From positions 1 through 64,000 of the forward strand of contig NZ_JABMCF010000039.1 in assembly GCF_013359815.1 (NCBI RefSeq): a stretch of 64,000 nucleotides of DNA. Reading direction: 5' to 3'. Position numbers and translations under genes: made by a program. Origin of the DNA: Curtobacterium flaccumfaciens (lineage in GTDB: Bacteria; Actinomycetota; Actinomycetes; Actinomycetales; Microbacteriaceae). A model generated the notes under the pieces. The model ran no database searches. It had not been told where the DNA came from and saw only the letters and a program-made list of their open reading frames with translations. Shown here piece after piece: positions 51,606 through 61,600 of this stretch. The stretch's first letter is position 1; each line of letters begins with the position of its first letter.

Positions 51606-52388
51606 TCAGACCCGCAGTGTCGCGATCACCGGGAAGTGGTCGCTGGCGAACCAGGTCTCGGGGCCGTCGTGGTCGATCACGATGCGGTCCACGGCGCTCA
51701 CGTCGCGGGTGAGCACCCAGTCGATCCGCTCGCCCGAGTCGACCGGCGGCTGCCAGTCGTTGAACGTGGCGGTGCGGTCGGCGGGGTCTCCCGCGGCGAG
51801 CCAGGCGTCGGCGAACCCGGCCTCGGCGAACACCCGCGAGGCCGTCCCGCTGCCCGCGGGTTCGTTGCAGTCCCCCGCGAACACGACCGGGCCGGTGGTG
51901 CCCGCCAGTCGTTCGGCGATGAGCGCGGCACTCCGGCCGCGGACCTCGTCGCCGTGCGCACCGGGCTCGTGGTCCAGGTGCGTGGTGAGCAGCGTGAACG
52001 CGGGCCCCTCGGCGTCGAGGAACCGGGCGTGGTTCGCGATCCGCGGGTACAGGCTGCCCCAGGTGTTCGAGACGGGCTCGTCCGGGGTGTCCGACAGCCA
52101 GAACGACCCCTCGTCGGACGGCCGGAACCGGTGCCGGCGGTAGAAGACGGCCGCGTGTTCGCCGGCGTCACCGCCCTCGCGCCCCTGTCCGACGTCGGCG
52201 TGGTCCGGCAGGCCGGCACGCAGGTCGTCCATCTGGTGCGCGAAGGCCTCCTGCACGCACAGCAGGTCGGGGTCGTGCCGGCGGATCAGGTCGAGCACGA
52301 CCGGCAGGCGGGCCGGCCAGTCGTGCGCGGGGTCCGGGTTCTTGATGTTGTAGGTCATCAGGACGATCGGGCGTGCGGCGCTGGTCAC
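51606..52388 (-). CDS. Endonuclease/exonuclease/phosphatase family protein
   Basis: 260 residues from GTG 52388. EEP fold: MTYNIKNPDP near 11, LCVQEAF near 43 with the metal Glu, LLTTHLDHEPG near 134, VFAGDCNEPAGSGTA near 167 and the final SDHFPVIA. The catalytic Asp-His pairs are intact. Acts on nucleic acid or phosphodiester/phospholipid headgroups in a divalent-metal reaction. No signal peptide, so cytosolic. Substrate not assignable. Confidence 0.9.
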   Translation of the reverse strand: MTSAARPIVLMTYNIKNPDPAHDWPARLPVVLDLIRRHDPDLLCVQEAFAHQMDDLRAGLPDHADVGQGREGGDAGEHAAVFYRRHRFRPSDEGSFWLSDTPDEPVSNTWGSLYPRIANHARFLDAEGPAFTLLTTHLDHEPGAHGDEVRGRSAALIAERLAGTTGPVVFAGDCNEPAGSGTASRVFAEAGFADAWLAAGDPADRTATFNDWQPPVDSGERIDWVLTRDVSAVDRIVIDHDGPETWFASDHFPVIATLRV

Positions 52389-52426
52389 ACCGTGAACCTA
52401 CCGATCGGTTGCCCGGCGGGTTCCCA

Positions 52427-53929
52427 TCAGTTGATGCAGGTGCCCTCGGTGCCGTAGTTGTGCACGTCGGTCGACTTGGGCGTCGGCTCCTTCGCGGGCT
52501 TCTTCGTCGGCTTCGAGCCGGTGCTCGAACCGCCGGTCGACGGCGTCGAGGCCCCGGCGCTCGGCTCGGTCGCGACCGGCTTCGCGGTCTTGCCGTCGGT
52601 GCCGAGCACGAGCGTGACACCGGTGACCGCACTGGTGCGGACGGCGACGGCACCGGGCACCACGGATGCGATGGCCTTCGCCTGCGACTCCTGACCGGCG
52701 GGGTACTGCACCTGGGTGGTCTTCGTCGTCGCGGACGAGCCGGCCGGGGCGACCTGGAAGCCGCGGGCGGTCAGGACCTGCCCCGCAGCCGTCGCGGCAC
52801 CCTCGACCCCGCTGCCGTTCAGCACGGTGACCGAGGTGTTCGCCGGCTGTGCGCGGCCGGCCTTCGTGTACGCCTCGGGTTCGCCGACCAGGCCCTGCAC
52901 GAACGCGGGCAGGCCGACGGTGTCGACCTCGACGATCGACAGGGCGGACCCGTTCACGTAGATCGTCGGCGTGCCGAGCGTCGGGATCGTGGCGGACTGG
53001 ATGTTGCCGGGCCGCAGGTTGCGCATCTGTGACGCCAGGTCGATGAGGTCGGTGTCTGTCTGGATCGATCCGCCGACGGCCTTGAGGATGTTGCCCATCT
53101 TCACCGGGTTGAGCAGCGTCCCCGCCGACGTGACCTTCCGGGCCTCCTGCGACAGGAAGTACTGCTGGCGGACGTTACGGTCGAGGTCGCCGTTGGGCAG
53201 GCCGTGGCGCTGTCGCACGAAGGACAGCGCCTCCTTCGCGTTGAGCGAGGACTTGCCTGCCGGCAGGTCGACGCCGGAGTACGGGTCGCTGGTGGCCTGG
53301 TTGAGGCAGACGTCGACCGGGCCGAGTTCCTTGACGACCTGGTAGAAGCCGAGCAGCGAGACGCGGACGTAGTGGTCGATCTGCAGACCGCTCAGGTTCT
53401 CGATCGTCTTGATGAGCATCTTCGCACCGCCGGTGTCGCCACCGCCGTTGAGCGTGCCGTAGTAGAAGGCGCTGTTGAGCTTGCCCTTGCCGACGTCCGG
53501 GATGTCGACGTACGAGTCGCGGGGGAACGAGATCATCGTCGCCTGGCTGCCGTCGGCGTTGATGTGCAGGACGATCATCGTGTCGGTGTTCGTCGCACCG
53601 CCGTCCGACGTCGTGCTGAGTTCCGCCATCTGCTCGGGGGTGGCGTTCTCCGGCCGGTGGTCGTCCCCGACGAGCAGGATGTTCTGCGCCTTGCCGTCGA
53701 CGTCGTCCTTCGTGTCCTTCTTGCCGGTGATCGCGTTGACGATCGTGACGCCGTCGGACAGCTGGTTGTACGCGTACCCCGCGTACCCGACGCCCAGCAG
53801 GAGGGCCATCGTGAGCACCCCCGCGACGGCCGGGAACACGACGCCTGCGCGTCGCTTCTGGCGCCCGTGGCGCGGCGTCGCAGCACCGCGGTGTGCGGGC
53901 TCGGTCGTCTGCTCGGGTTCGTTGCTCAC
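52427..53929 (-). CDS. LytR-CpsA-Psr (LCP) wall-polymer ligase with LytR_C domain
   Basis: 500 residues from GTG 53929. Cytosolic basic N-terminus, one membrane helix at about 29-52 (VVFPAVAGVLTMALLLGVGY), then the extracellular LCP domain at about 90-300: SFPRDSYVDIPDVGKGKLNS and LSFVRQRHGLPNGDLDRNVR carry the Arg/Asp residues that hold the pyrophosphate. A LytR_C domain follows (VTVLNGSGVEGAATAAGQVL near 375-394) and a Ser/Thr/Lys-rich tail ends in GTCIN. Transfers secondary polymers to peptidoglycan. Confidence 0.93.
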   Translation of the reverse strand: MSNEPEQTTEPAHRGAATPRHGRQKRRAGVVFPAVAGVLTMALLLGVGYAGYAYNQLSDGVTIVNAITGKKDTKDDVDGKAQNILLVGDDHRPENATPEQMAELSTTSDGGATNTDTMIVLHINADGSQATMISFPRDSYVDIPDVGKGKLNSAFYYGTLNGGGDTGGAKMLIKTIENLSGLQIDHYVRVSLLGFYQVVKELGPVDVCLNQATSDPYSGVDLPAGKSSLNAKEALSFVRQRHGLPNGDLDRNVRQQYFLSQEARKVTSAGTLLNPVKMGNILKAVGGSIQTDTDLIDLASQMRNLRPGNIQSATIPTLGTPTIYVNGSALSIVEVDTVGLPAFVQGLVGEPEAYTKAGRAQPANTSVTVLNGSGVEGAATAAGQVLTARGFQVAPAGSSATTKTTQVQYPAGQESQAKAIASVVPGAVAVRTSAVTGVTLVLGTDGKTAKPVATEPSAGASTPSTGGSSTGSKPTKKPAKEPTPKSTDVHNYGTEGTCIN

Positions 53930-54007
53930 CGGGAAACCATAACCGCCGCGCGGGGAACGGACATGGGATGCGCCTGGAAGGTCACCCCGTACTCGCCGTC
54001 ACCCCGT

Positions 54008-54055
54008 GACGGACTGGAGGCCCGTGGCGGCGTCGCCACGGGCCTCCAGTCCGTC
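54008..54055. repeat. GGAGGCCCG-family hairpin, 22-bp perfect arms
   Basis: Arms 54008-54029 and 54034-54055 are exact complements with a GCGT loop; core GACGGACTGGAGGCCCGTGG identical to that at 23944. Located 20 bases beyond the GntR stop codon (read from the right), and upstream of the LCP gene. Probable terminator of the GntR transcript. Confidence 0.85.
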
Positions 54056-54075
54056 TCCTGGTCGCGCTCGGCGCG

Positions 54076-54726
54076 CTAGTCGCGCGACGGGAGCAGGTGG
54101 ATCGCCTCCATGGCGAGTTCGGCAGCGATGGGGTCCTTCGCGACGACGGCGTCCTTGAGCTTCGTCAGCTCGGGCAGGATCACGTCGGCCGGCAGGAGCT
54201 CGGCGAGCTCCGGCACGCGGAGCTTGAAGGACAGCCCGTCCGTCGTCGAGTTGCAGAGCTGCACGAGCGACGGGTTGCCGCACGCATCCGCCCACATGGC
54301 GTAGATGCCGGCTCCGTCGCGCGCCACCTGGTCCTGCTCGTCGGCGCTCACCCGCGCGTGCACGTCGTCGAGCATCTTCACGATCTTCTTGCGGTGCGCG
54401 TCCGTGAACCGGGGCACCGCGAGCCGCACGACGCCGCCGTAGATCACGCCGAGGGTGCGGTACGCGTCGAGGAGTTCCCCCTTCGTCGGGGCCGCAACCC
54501 GGGTGTAGCGGTTCGGCGCCATCTCGATGAGGCCAGCCCGGGCGAGCTCGGCGAGGGCTTCGCGGATCGGCGTCCGGGACACACCGAGCCAGGCGATCAG
54601 GTCGTCGTCGTTGAGCCGTTCCCCGGGCTCGAGCGTGCCGTCCATGATGGCGTCGCGGATCTTGTCCTGCACCGTGTCACGGAGGAGCTTGCGCTCGGCA
54701 GCGGGCTGCGTCGAGGGAACTGGCAT
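54076..54726 (-). CDS. GntR-family (FadR subgroup) regulator
   Basis: 216 residues from ATG 54726. Winged helix at about 10-75: VQDKIRDAIMDGTLEPGERL, LIAWLGVSRTPIREALAELA. The C-terminal FCD-type helical domain (from about 90) shows GVIYGGVVRLAVPRFTDAHR and metal-type His/Asp residues. Ends 12 bases before the MMPL stop on the same strand, so possibly co-transcribed; ligand unknown. Confidence 0.87.
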   Translation of the reverse strand: MPVPSTQPAAERKLLRDTVQDKIRDAIMDGTLEPGERLNDDDLIAWLGVSRTPIREALAELARAGLIEMAPNRYTRVAAPTKGELLDAYRTLGVIYGGVVRLAVPRFTDAHRKKIVKMLDDVHARVSADEQDQVARDGAGIYAMWADACGNPSLVQLCNSTTDGLSFKLRVPELAELLPADVILPELTKLKDAVVAKDPIAAELAMEAIHLLPSRD

Positions 54727-54738
54727 GGACCCAGCGTG

Positions 54739-56853
54739 TCACATGTCAGGGTTCGTGCGCGAGAGGCGCGACGGCCACCAGGCGCGGTGCCCGAGGTCGT
54801 AGGCCAGCGCCGGGACGAGCAGCGAGCGGACCACGATCGTGTCGAGCAGGACGCCGAACGCGACGACGAACGCGATCTGCACGAGGAACAGGATCGGGAT
54901 CACGCCGAGGGCGGCGAACGTGGCGGCGAGCACGACGCCCGCCGAGGTGATCACTCCGCCGGTCACGCCGAGTCCGCGCAGGACGCCCTCGCGTGGACCG
55001 TGCCGCAGCGCCTCCTCGCGCACTCGTGTCATGAGGAAGATGTTGTAGTCGACGCCGAGTGCCACCAGGAACACGAACGAGTACAGCGGCACGCTCGGGT
55101 CCGCGCCCGGGAAGTGGAACACGTGGTCGAAGACGAGCGCTCCGACACCGAGGGCCGCCGCGAAGGACACGATCACGCTGCCGATCAGCACGAGCGGCGC
55201 GACGATGCTGCGGAGCAGGAGCATCAGGATCAGCAGGATCACGACGAGCACCACGGGGATGATCAGGGTGCGGTCACGGATGCCGGTGTCGTTCGTGTCG
55301 ACCGCCGTCGCGGTAACGCCACCGACGATCGCTCCCGGGTCGACCCGTTCGACGGCGGTGCGGAGGTCGCGGACGGTCTGCTCGGCGGCGTCCGAGTCGG
55401 CGGCGTCGGACAGCGTCGCCTCGAGCAGGACGTCACCGCGGGAGACGGTCGGCGTGCTGCTGCCGGCGGCGGACCCGGTCACCGGGACGGTCCCGGCGGG
55501 GCTGTCCTTCGCTGCGGCGACGACACCGTCGACCCCGTCCACCGCGGTGATCGCGTCGACGAGCTGGTCGAGGTCGCGCTCCGCGCCGATGACCTGCGCG
55601 GGGCTGCCCGAGCCGCCCGGGAAGTGGTCGGCCAGCACGTCCTGGCCGTCACGGGCCTGCGACGACCCGATGATCAGGTCGCTCTGCGGCACCCCGTCCG
55701 CCTTGAGTCCGAACAGGCCGGCACCCATCGCGAGCAGGCCGACCGTGCAGACGATCCACACCACCCGCGACCGCCGGGCGACGAGCCGGCCGACGCGCGC
55801 CCAGATGCCGCGGGCGTCCGGACCGGTGAGCACGGGGTGGGCGCTGCCGAACGCGGGACGCAGCGGCCAGAACGCCGCGCGGCGGAACGCGAGCAGCAGC
55901 GCGGGCAGCAGCGTCAGGGCGGCGAGCAGGCTGAACGCGATGCCGATGGCCGCGACGGGGCCGAGCGCCTTGTTCGAGTTGAGGTCGGAGAGCAGCAGGC
56001 AGAGCACTCCGACGATCACCGTGCCACCCGAAGCCAGGATCGGCTCGAGGCTCCCCCGCAGGGCGGCCTTCGTCGCGTCCCAGCCGGTGCGGTGGTCGCG
56101 CAGCGCCTCCCGGAAGCGCGAGGTGTACAGGAGCGCGTAGTCCGTCGCCGCGCCGATCACCAGGATCGACAGGATGCCCTGGACCTGCCCGTTGACCGTC
56201 ACGATGTCGGCCTTGGCGAGCCACCAGACCACGAGGATCGAGGCGCACAGGGCGAACGTGGCGGTCCCGAGCACGAGGACGGGCAGCAGGGGTGATCGGT
56301 AGACGATGATCAGGATCACGAACACCGCGGCGAGCGCCACCCCGAGCAGCAGCCCGTCGATGCCGGCGAAGGCCTCGGTCAGGTCCGCGGTGAACCCGGC
56401 GGGGCCGGTGACGTAGCCGCTCACCCCGGACGGCAGTGCGTCGTCGACGTCGGCCCGGATGGCCTCGACCGCATCTCCGGTCTCGGCGTCCTGCGTGAGT
56501 GTGGCGACGATCTCGACCGCGTCGCCGTCCTCGCTCGGGATCACGGGGCTGACGGCATCGACGTCGGCGCGGTCGGACAGCGTCGTGGTGAGCGCCTTCG
56601 CGTCGGCGAGGTCGGTCGACGTCAGTCCGCCGTCGCGCTCGAGGACGATGATCGCGGGCGCTCCGGACTCGTCGCGGAACTCGGAGGACCGCTCCTGCAC
56701 CTTCGTGGCGTCGGCCGAGGCGGGCAGGAACGAGGTCTGGTCGTTGGTGGAGACCTCGGAGATCTTGCCGAAGAAGGGACCGCCGACCGAGGCGATGCCG
56801 AGCCAGACCACGATGACGAGCGCGGGGAGGACGATGCGGAGGAAGCGGGACAC
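54739..56853 (-). CDS. MMPL-family (RND-type) membrane transporter
   Basis: 704 residues from GTG 56853. MMPL layout: one N-terminal helix, a large outside loop (about 30-150), a block of five or six helices with YRSPLLPVLVLGTATFALCA and TDYALLYTSRFREALRDH, then a second loop and helix block with SFVFLVALGVDYNIFLMTRV near 591. Moves lipids or drugs out of the cell using the proton gradient. Divergent from a MarR gene with a 12-bp palindrome between them. Confidence 0.93.
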   Translation of the reverse strand: MSRFLRIVLPALVIVVWLGIASVGGPFFGKISEVSTNDQTSFLPASADATKVQERSSEFRDESGAPAIIVLERDGGLTSTDLADAKALTTTLSDRADVDAVSPVIPSEDGDAVEIVATLTQDAETGDAVEAIRADVDDALPSGVSGYVTGPAGFTADLTEAFAGIDGLLLGVALAAVFVILIIVYRSPLLPVLVLGTATFALCASILVVWWLAKADIVTVNGQVQGILSILVIGAATDYALLYTSRFREALRDHRTGWDATKAALRGSLEPILASGGTVIVGVLCLLLSDLNSNKALGPVAAIGIAFSLLAALTLLPALLLAFRRAAFWPLRPAFGSAHPVLTGPDARGIWARVGRLVARRSRVVWIVCTVGLLAMGAGLFGLKADGVPQSDLIIGSSQARDGQDVLADHFPGGSGSPAQVIGAERDLDQLVDAITAVDGVDGVVAAAKDSPAGTVPVTGSAAGSSTPTVSRGDVLLEATLSDAADSDAAEQTVRDLRTAVERVDPGAIVGGVTATAVDTNDTGIRDRTLIIPVVLVVILLILMLLLRSIVAPLVLIGSVIVSFAAALGVGALVFDHVFHFPGADPSVPLYSFVFLVALGVDYNIFLMTRVREEALRHGPREGVLRGLGVTGGVITSAGVVLAATFAALGVIPILFLVQIAFVVAFGVLLDTIVVRSLLVPALAYDLGHRAWWPSRLSRTNPDM

Positions 56854-56875
56854 GTCGGTGAGCGTACACCGATCG

Positions 56876-56887
56876 TCAGCATGCTGA
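56876..56887. promoter_or_regulatory. MarR operator candidate TCAGCATGCTGA
   Basis: A perfect 12-base palindrome in the 77-base gap between the divergent MMPL (start 56853) and MarR (start 56931) genes. MarR-family proteins usually repress from such a shared site. Its placement near the middle of the gap would block both promoters. Confidence 0.6.
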
Positions 56888-56930
56888 TTACTTGACGGTC
56901 GAGCGCTCCTGACGACCATAGAATCACGGC

Positions 56931-57338
56931 ATGCAGGACACGAGCGAGCAGTGGCCCCTCGGGCGCCTGCTGTCCGCGGCTGCACGGTCCGTCGAGCGGG
57001 ACTGGGACGAACGACTCCGTGCCATCGGGCTCTCGCACGCCGCGGTCGTCGCGATCGACATCCTCATCCGGACCGGCCCGACCGGCGCGGACACCATCGC
57101 CCGCACCGCACGGGTCCAGCCGCAGACGATGTCCCGCACGCTCGAGCGGATGGAGCGGGACGGCCTGGTCGAGCGCACCCCGCACCCTGCCGATCGTCGG
57201 CGCCGCGTGGTGAGCGTGACGCCTGCCGGCCGATCCGCCTGGGAGACCGCGCGGCACATCGAGCGCGAGGTCCTGCCGGAGGACCCCGCACTCCGGACGG
57301 CACTGGGAGAGCTGCTCACCAAGCCGCAGCCCGAGTGA
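56931..57338 (+). CDS. MarR-family transcriptional regulator
   Basis: 135 residues from ATG 56931. Winged helix at about 35-95: SHAAVVAIDILIRTGPTGAD, VQPQTMSRTLERMERDGLVE, then the wing PHPADRRRRVVSVTPAGRSA. Divergent from the MMPL transporter gene across a 12-bp palindrome, so it probably represses transporter and itself. Ligand unknown, perhaps a lipophilic toxic compound. Confidence 0.9.
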   Translation: MQDTSEQWPLGRLLSAAARSVERDWDERLRAIGLSHAAVVAIDILIRTGPTGADTIARTARVQPQTMSRTLERMERDGLVERTPHPADRRRRVVSVTPAGRSAWETARHIEREVLPEDPALRTALGELLTKPQPE

Positions 57339-57412
57339 AACACTGTTCCTGAAATACCACATGCGATAAGATCCCGTGGTCGGTCCGTGCCGACCTGACC
57401 ACAGGAGCCCGC

Positions 57413-58453
57413 ATGTCCGAACGCCGAGCCGCCCGCGCGGCCGTTGCACACGCCCACCACGCCGCCAGCAGCAGACGGCGGCGTCGGCCGTTCCTCGTCG
57501 CGCTGATCACGACGCTCGGCTCGCTCATCGGTGTCGCCCTGGTCGTCGCCGTCGTCGCGAGTGCGTTCGTCGGCGGTCTCGCTCGGAGCTTCGACGCCGG
57601 GCGCGAGACCATCACGAACCCGTTCCCGAGCGGCACCCGACCGACGCCGACGTCAGGTGAGAACGTCCTGCTCATCGGTTCCGACTCCCGGGCGCAGGGC
57701 AACCCCGATGATGGCCCTTCGTCGTCCGGCGGGCGTTCGGACACCCTGATGCTGGCGCACGTGCCCGCCGATCGTCAGCACGTCTACCTGATGTCGATCA
57801 TGCGGGACTCCTGGGTCGAGGTCCCCGGGCACGGGCGCGCCAAGATGAACGCCGCGTACGCCTGGGGCGGGGTACCCCTGACCGTGCGGACCGTCGAGCA
57901 GCTCCTGGACGTCCGGGTCGACCACGTCGCCGAGATCGACTTCACCGGGTTCGAGGACATGACCGATGCCCTCGGCGGCGTGACCGTGTCCTCCCCGCAG
58001 GCCTTCTCGACCACCCACCACGACTTCGTGGCGGGGACGAACCGCCTCGACGGCGCCGACGCACTCGCCTTCGTGCGGGAGCGACACGCCTTCGCCGACG
58101 CCGACCACACCCGGGTCCGCAACCAGCAGGCGTTCATGCGCGGCGTCGTGAACGGGCTGCTGTCCCGCGGCACGGTCACCAACCCCGGGCGCATCCAGGA
58201 CTTCGTCGCCGCGACCAGTGCGCACCTGTCGGTCGACGCGGGCTTCACGTTCGCTCGGATGGCGGAACTCGGGTGGTCGCTCCGCGCGGTCCGAGCCGAC
58301 GACCTCGTGACCTTCACGGTGCCGACGGCGGGCTCCGGGACGTCACCGGACGGACAGTCGATCGTGACGCTGAACCAGCTCGCGGTCGGGTCCCTGTCCC
58401 AGGCGCTCCGCTCCGACGACGTCGGCGGCTGGCTCGCGGACAACCCGCAGTAG
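57413..58453 (+). CDS. LytR-CpsA-Psr (LCP) family protein, second copy
   Basis: 346 residues from ATG 57413; ACAGGAGCCCGC is the ribosome binding site. Basic N-terminus, one helix at about 27-52, then the LCP domain: SIMRDSWVEVPGHGRAKMNA near 123-142 and LAFVRERHAFADADHTRVRN near 219-238. Unlike the LCP at 52427 it lacks the LytR_C domain. Attaches glycopolymers to the cell wall, outside the membrane. Ends at a strong terminator shared with the convergent Rpf-LysM gene. Confidence 0.93.
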   Translation: MSERRAARAAVAHAHHAASSRRRRRPFLVALITTLGSLIGVALVVAVVASAFVGGLARSFDAGRETITNPFPSGTRPTPTSGENVLLIGSDSRAQGNPDDGPSSSGGRSDTLMLAHVPADRQHVYLMSIMRDSWVEVPGHGRAKMNAAYAWGGVPLTVRTVEQLLDVRVDHVAEIDFTGFEDMTDALGGVTVSSPQAFSTTHHDFVAGTNRLDGADALAFVRERHAFADADHTRVRNQQAFMRGVVNGLLSRGTVTNPGRIQDFVAATSAHLSVDAGFTFARMAELGWSLRAVRADDLVTFTVPTAGSGTSPDGQSIVTLNQLAVGSLSQALRSDDVGGWLADNPQ

Positions 58454-58467
58454 CCCGGCACCGCACG

Positions 58468-58510
58468 CACGACGACGCCCCACGACTCGAGGTCGCGGGG
58501 CGTCGTCGTG
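58468..58510. terminator. Bidirectional terminator
   Basis: Perfect 14-bp arms, CACGACGACGCCCC at 58468-58481 and its complement at 58497-58510, with a small inner CGAC/GTCG stem. It lies 15 bases past the LCP stop and 18 bases before the stop of the convergent Rpf-LysM gene. A short T-containing run follows on the right. Confidence 0.8.
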
Positions 58511-58527
58511 TTCGGTCTGCGGAGAGA

Positions 58528-59250
<723 letters not shown>

Positions 59251-59363
59251 TCACGAGCCGCATCTGTTGCGGAATCCACTGCCCACCCCGACCGATCGCG
59301 GTCAGTTGTGGGGGTGCGCCACCGGGGGCAGTGGTCATCGGGCCGGCGGCACCTCGGTCGGCA

Positions 59364-59391
59364 ACCATAGGAAACTCTTGACCGTTATCAA
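59364..59391 (-). promoter_or_regulatory. Promoter for the Rpf-LysM gene, with long leader
   Basis: Read on the minus strand: -35 TTGATA (59391-59386), 16-base spacer, -10 TATGGT (59369-59364). This leaves a 5' leader of about 125 bases before the start at 59232. Rpf-LysM genes in actinobacteria often have a cyclic-di-AMP (ydaO) riboswitch here; I could not see its conserved core with confidence, only a small CCGCA-ACAGA-TGCGG hairpin. Confidence 0.5.
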
Positions 59392-59534
59392 ACCGAGACA
59401 AACGGTTCTACCCGTGCATGCTATGTACCCCGCCCCAGAACCTGAACGGCTCGATGCCCATGGCCATGGTGATCGAGGCGTACCCGGGTACGTGTCCTTG
59501 GCAATTCCCTGGCAATGCCGATCGGCGGTCGGGA

Positions 59535-60686
59535 TCAGGCGCGCGTGAGCAGGGTCACGGCCTCGAGGTGACCGGTCTGCGGGAACATGTCCAGCACCCT
59601 GGCCCGCCGCAGCCGGAACGACGGCATGCGTGCCAGGTCCTTCGCCAGGGTCACCGGGTTGCAGCTCGAGTAGACGACGTGCTGGACGTCCGACTCCTCG
59701 AGCCAGGTCGACAACCGCTCCCCGATCCCGCGACGCGGAGGGTTCACGACGACGAGCTCGGGCACCGCGTCCGGACGGGCCCGGAGGGCGTGCTCGGTCG
59801 CGTCGTCGGCGGCGAACCGGAGGCCCTCGAGGCCGGCCTCACGAGCGGACTGCTTCGCGGAGCGGATCGCCTCGGCGCTCGTCTCGATGCCGGTCACCAC
59901 GCGGCCGGGACGGGCAGCGTGCAGCGCGAACCCGCCGACGCCGCAGTACAGGTCCCACATCGACGCCGGGTCGAGCTCGTCGATCCAGGCCGTCGCCTGC
60001 GCGTACAGCTCGGTCGCGACGCCGGTGTTCGTCTGGAAGAAGCTCTGCGGCCGCAGGTGCATCGTGATCCCGCCGAGCCGCATCGGCAGGGTCTCCTGCT
60101 CGGTCAGCACGATCTCGCGGGCGCCCTCGGTGACGGCCTTGTGCTCGGGCAGCAGGTTGGCGGTCACCACGACCGCGTTCGGCAGTGCGGCACGCAGGGC
60201 GTCGAGGTGCTGGCGGAGCCGTGGCAGCTGCCCCTCGGAACGCAGCACGAACCGGATCATCAGCTCGCCGTCGGGCGACTCGGTGACCAGGACGTACTTG
60301 AGCTCGCCCCGGCGCGCGGCGACGTCGTACGGGATCAGCCCGGCGGTCGAGACGAACTCGGCCAGCACGGGCAACGCGTGCCGGATGCCGGGCGTGCAGA
60401 TCCCGCAGTGCCGCAGGTCGACCCCGCGCTGCCGGTGGTCGAGGATGCCGACGGTGGGGTGCTGGACGGTCCCGCCCACGACCATCTTCGCCTTGTTCCG
60501 GTACCCCGACTCCGGGCTCGTGATCGCGGGCGACCAGGAGACCGCTCCGGGGCCCCCGGCGGCCTCGACCGCGGCCTGTAGGAGCTCGCGCGTGCGGAGT
60601 TCCTTGTCGAGGACCTGGTCGGCGTAGGGCTGGCCCATGAGCGTGCACGACCGGCACACCCCGCGGTCGAAGTAGTCGCACTGCAT
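59535..60686 (-). CDS. rlmC: 23S rRNA (uracil-5-)-methyltransferase RlmC
   Basis: 383 residues from ATG 60686. TrmA/RumB family: N-terminal Fe-S cysteines in MQCDYFDRGVCRSC and a further HCGIC near 93; S-adenosylmethionine motif SMWDLYCGVGGFALHAARPG near 243-262; NPPRRGIGERLS near 313; catalytic Cys in VVYSSCNPVTLAKDLARM near 338. The short length without a TRAM domain fits RlmC (RumB) rather than RlmD. Methylates a uridine of 23S rRNA. Confidence 0.93.
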   Translation of the reverse strand: MQCDYFDRGVCRSCTLMGQPYADQVLDKELRTRELLQAAVEAAGGPGAVSWSPAITSPESGYRNKAKMVVGGTVQHPTVGILDHRQRGVDLRHCGICTPGIRHALPVLAEFVSTAGLIPYDVAARRGELKYVLVTESPDGELMIRFVLRSEGQLPRLRQHLDALRAALPNAVVVTANLLPEHKAVTEGAREIVLTEQETLPMRLGGITMHLRPQSFFQTNTGVATELYAQATAWIDELDPASMWDLYCGVGGFALHAARPGRVVTGIETSAEAIRSAKQSAREAGLEGLRFAADDATEHALRARPDAVPELVVVNPPRRGIGERLSTWLEESDVQHVVYSSCNPVTLAKDLARMPSFRLRRARVLDMFPQTGHLEAVTLLTRA

Positions 60687-60693
60687 GGCCGAG

Positions 60694-61563
60694 TCAGGAT
60701 ACGGCAGCGTCCCGCGTCGTCGTGGCGATCCGGTACACCGACGTCGTCGCGGTCAGGAACAGCGTCGTACCGTCGTCGCCGCCGAAGCACAGGTTCGACG
60801 TGACCTCCGGCACGGCGACCGCACCGATCCGGGCACCCGTCGGGTCGAACACGACGACGCCGCGGTGCGAGGACGACCAGACGTTGCCGTGCACGTCGAC
60901 CCGGATGCCGTCCGGCGCACCCTCTCCGGGCTCGAGCCGCGCGAACACCCGGCCGTTCTTCAGCAGGTCGCCTCGTCGGTCGTAGGCGCGGATGACCGGC
61001 TCGTCGCCCGACGAACTCGCGATGTACAGCACCCGCTCGTCGGGGTCGAAGGCCAGGCCGTTCGGCTCGTCCAGGTCGGTCGCCACTGGTCGCAGGTCCT
61101 CGCCCGCCGGGCCGCACCGGAACACCCAGTGGTCGCCGTACTCACGCACGCCCGGGTGTCCCTCACGCGGCTGGGTGATGCCGTAGGCGGGGTCGGTGAA
61201 CCAGACGCCGCCGTCCCGCGCGACCACCACGTCGTTCGGGGAGTTGAACCGGCCCCCGTCCCACACGTCGACGATCGACGTGACGGCGCCGTCGCGGTCC
61301 CGCTCGACCCGACGCAGCCCGTGCGAGCACTGCACGACGCTGCCGTCCCGGTCGAGCGTCCGGCCGTTGGTGAACTCGACGCCCTCGGCGTACGTGGAGG
61401 TCTGGCCGGAGTCGGCGTGCCACTGCAGGATGCGGTCGCCTGGGATGTCGGACCACCGCAGCGTGCGCGTCGACGGGATCCAGCAGGGCCCCTCGGCCCA
61501 GGTGCTGCCGGTGGCGATGCGCTCGAGCGCGGCGGGGTCCGGTACGAGGTCGTCGAGCAGCAC
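60694..61563 (-). CDS. SMP-30/gluconolactonase family protein
   Basis: 289 residues from GTG 61563, chosen because AAGGAGAACCC lies directly upstream. Six-bladed propeller with metal and catalytic residues: Glu in STWAEGPCWIP near 19-29, Asn in RFNSPNDVVVARDGGVWFTD near 105-124, Asn in DEPNGLAFDP near 165 and Asp in GEGAPDGIRVDVHGN near 214. Opens sugar lactones such as gluconolactone. Seven bases after it the rlmC start follows on the same strand. Confidence 0.9.
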   Translation of the reverse strand: MLLDDLVPDPAALERIATGSTWAEGPCWIPSTRTLRWSDIPGDRILQWHADSGQTSTYAEGVEFTNGRTLDRDGSVVQCSHGLRRVERDRDGAVTSIVDVWDGGRFNSPNDVVVARDGGVWFTDPAYGITQPREGHPGVREYGDHWVFRCGPAGEDLRPVATDLDEPNGLAFDPDERVLYIASSSGDEPVIRAYDRRGDLLKNGRVFARLEPGEGAPDGIRVDVHGNVWSSSHRGVVVFDPTGARIGAVAVPEVTSNLCFGGDDGTTLFLTATTSVYRIATTTRDAAVS

Positions 61564-61600
61564 GGGTTCTCCTTCGAACGGGGTGCCCAGCCTACGTTCG

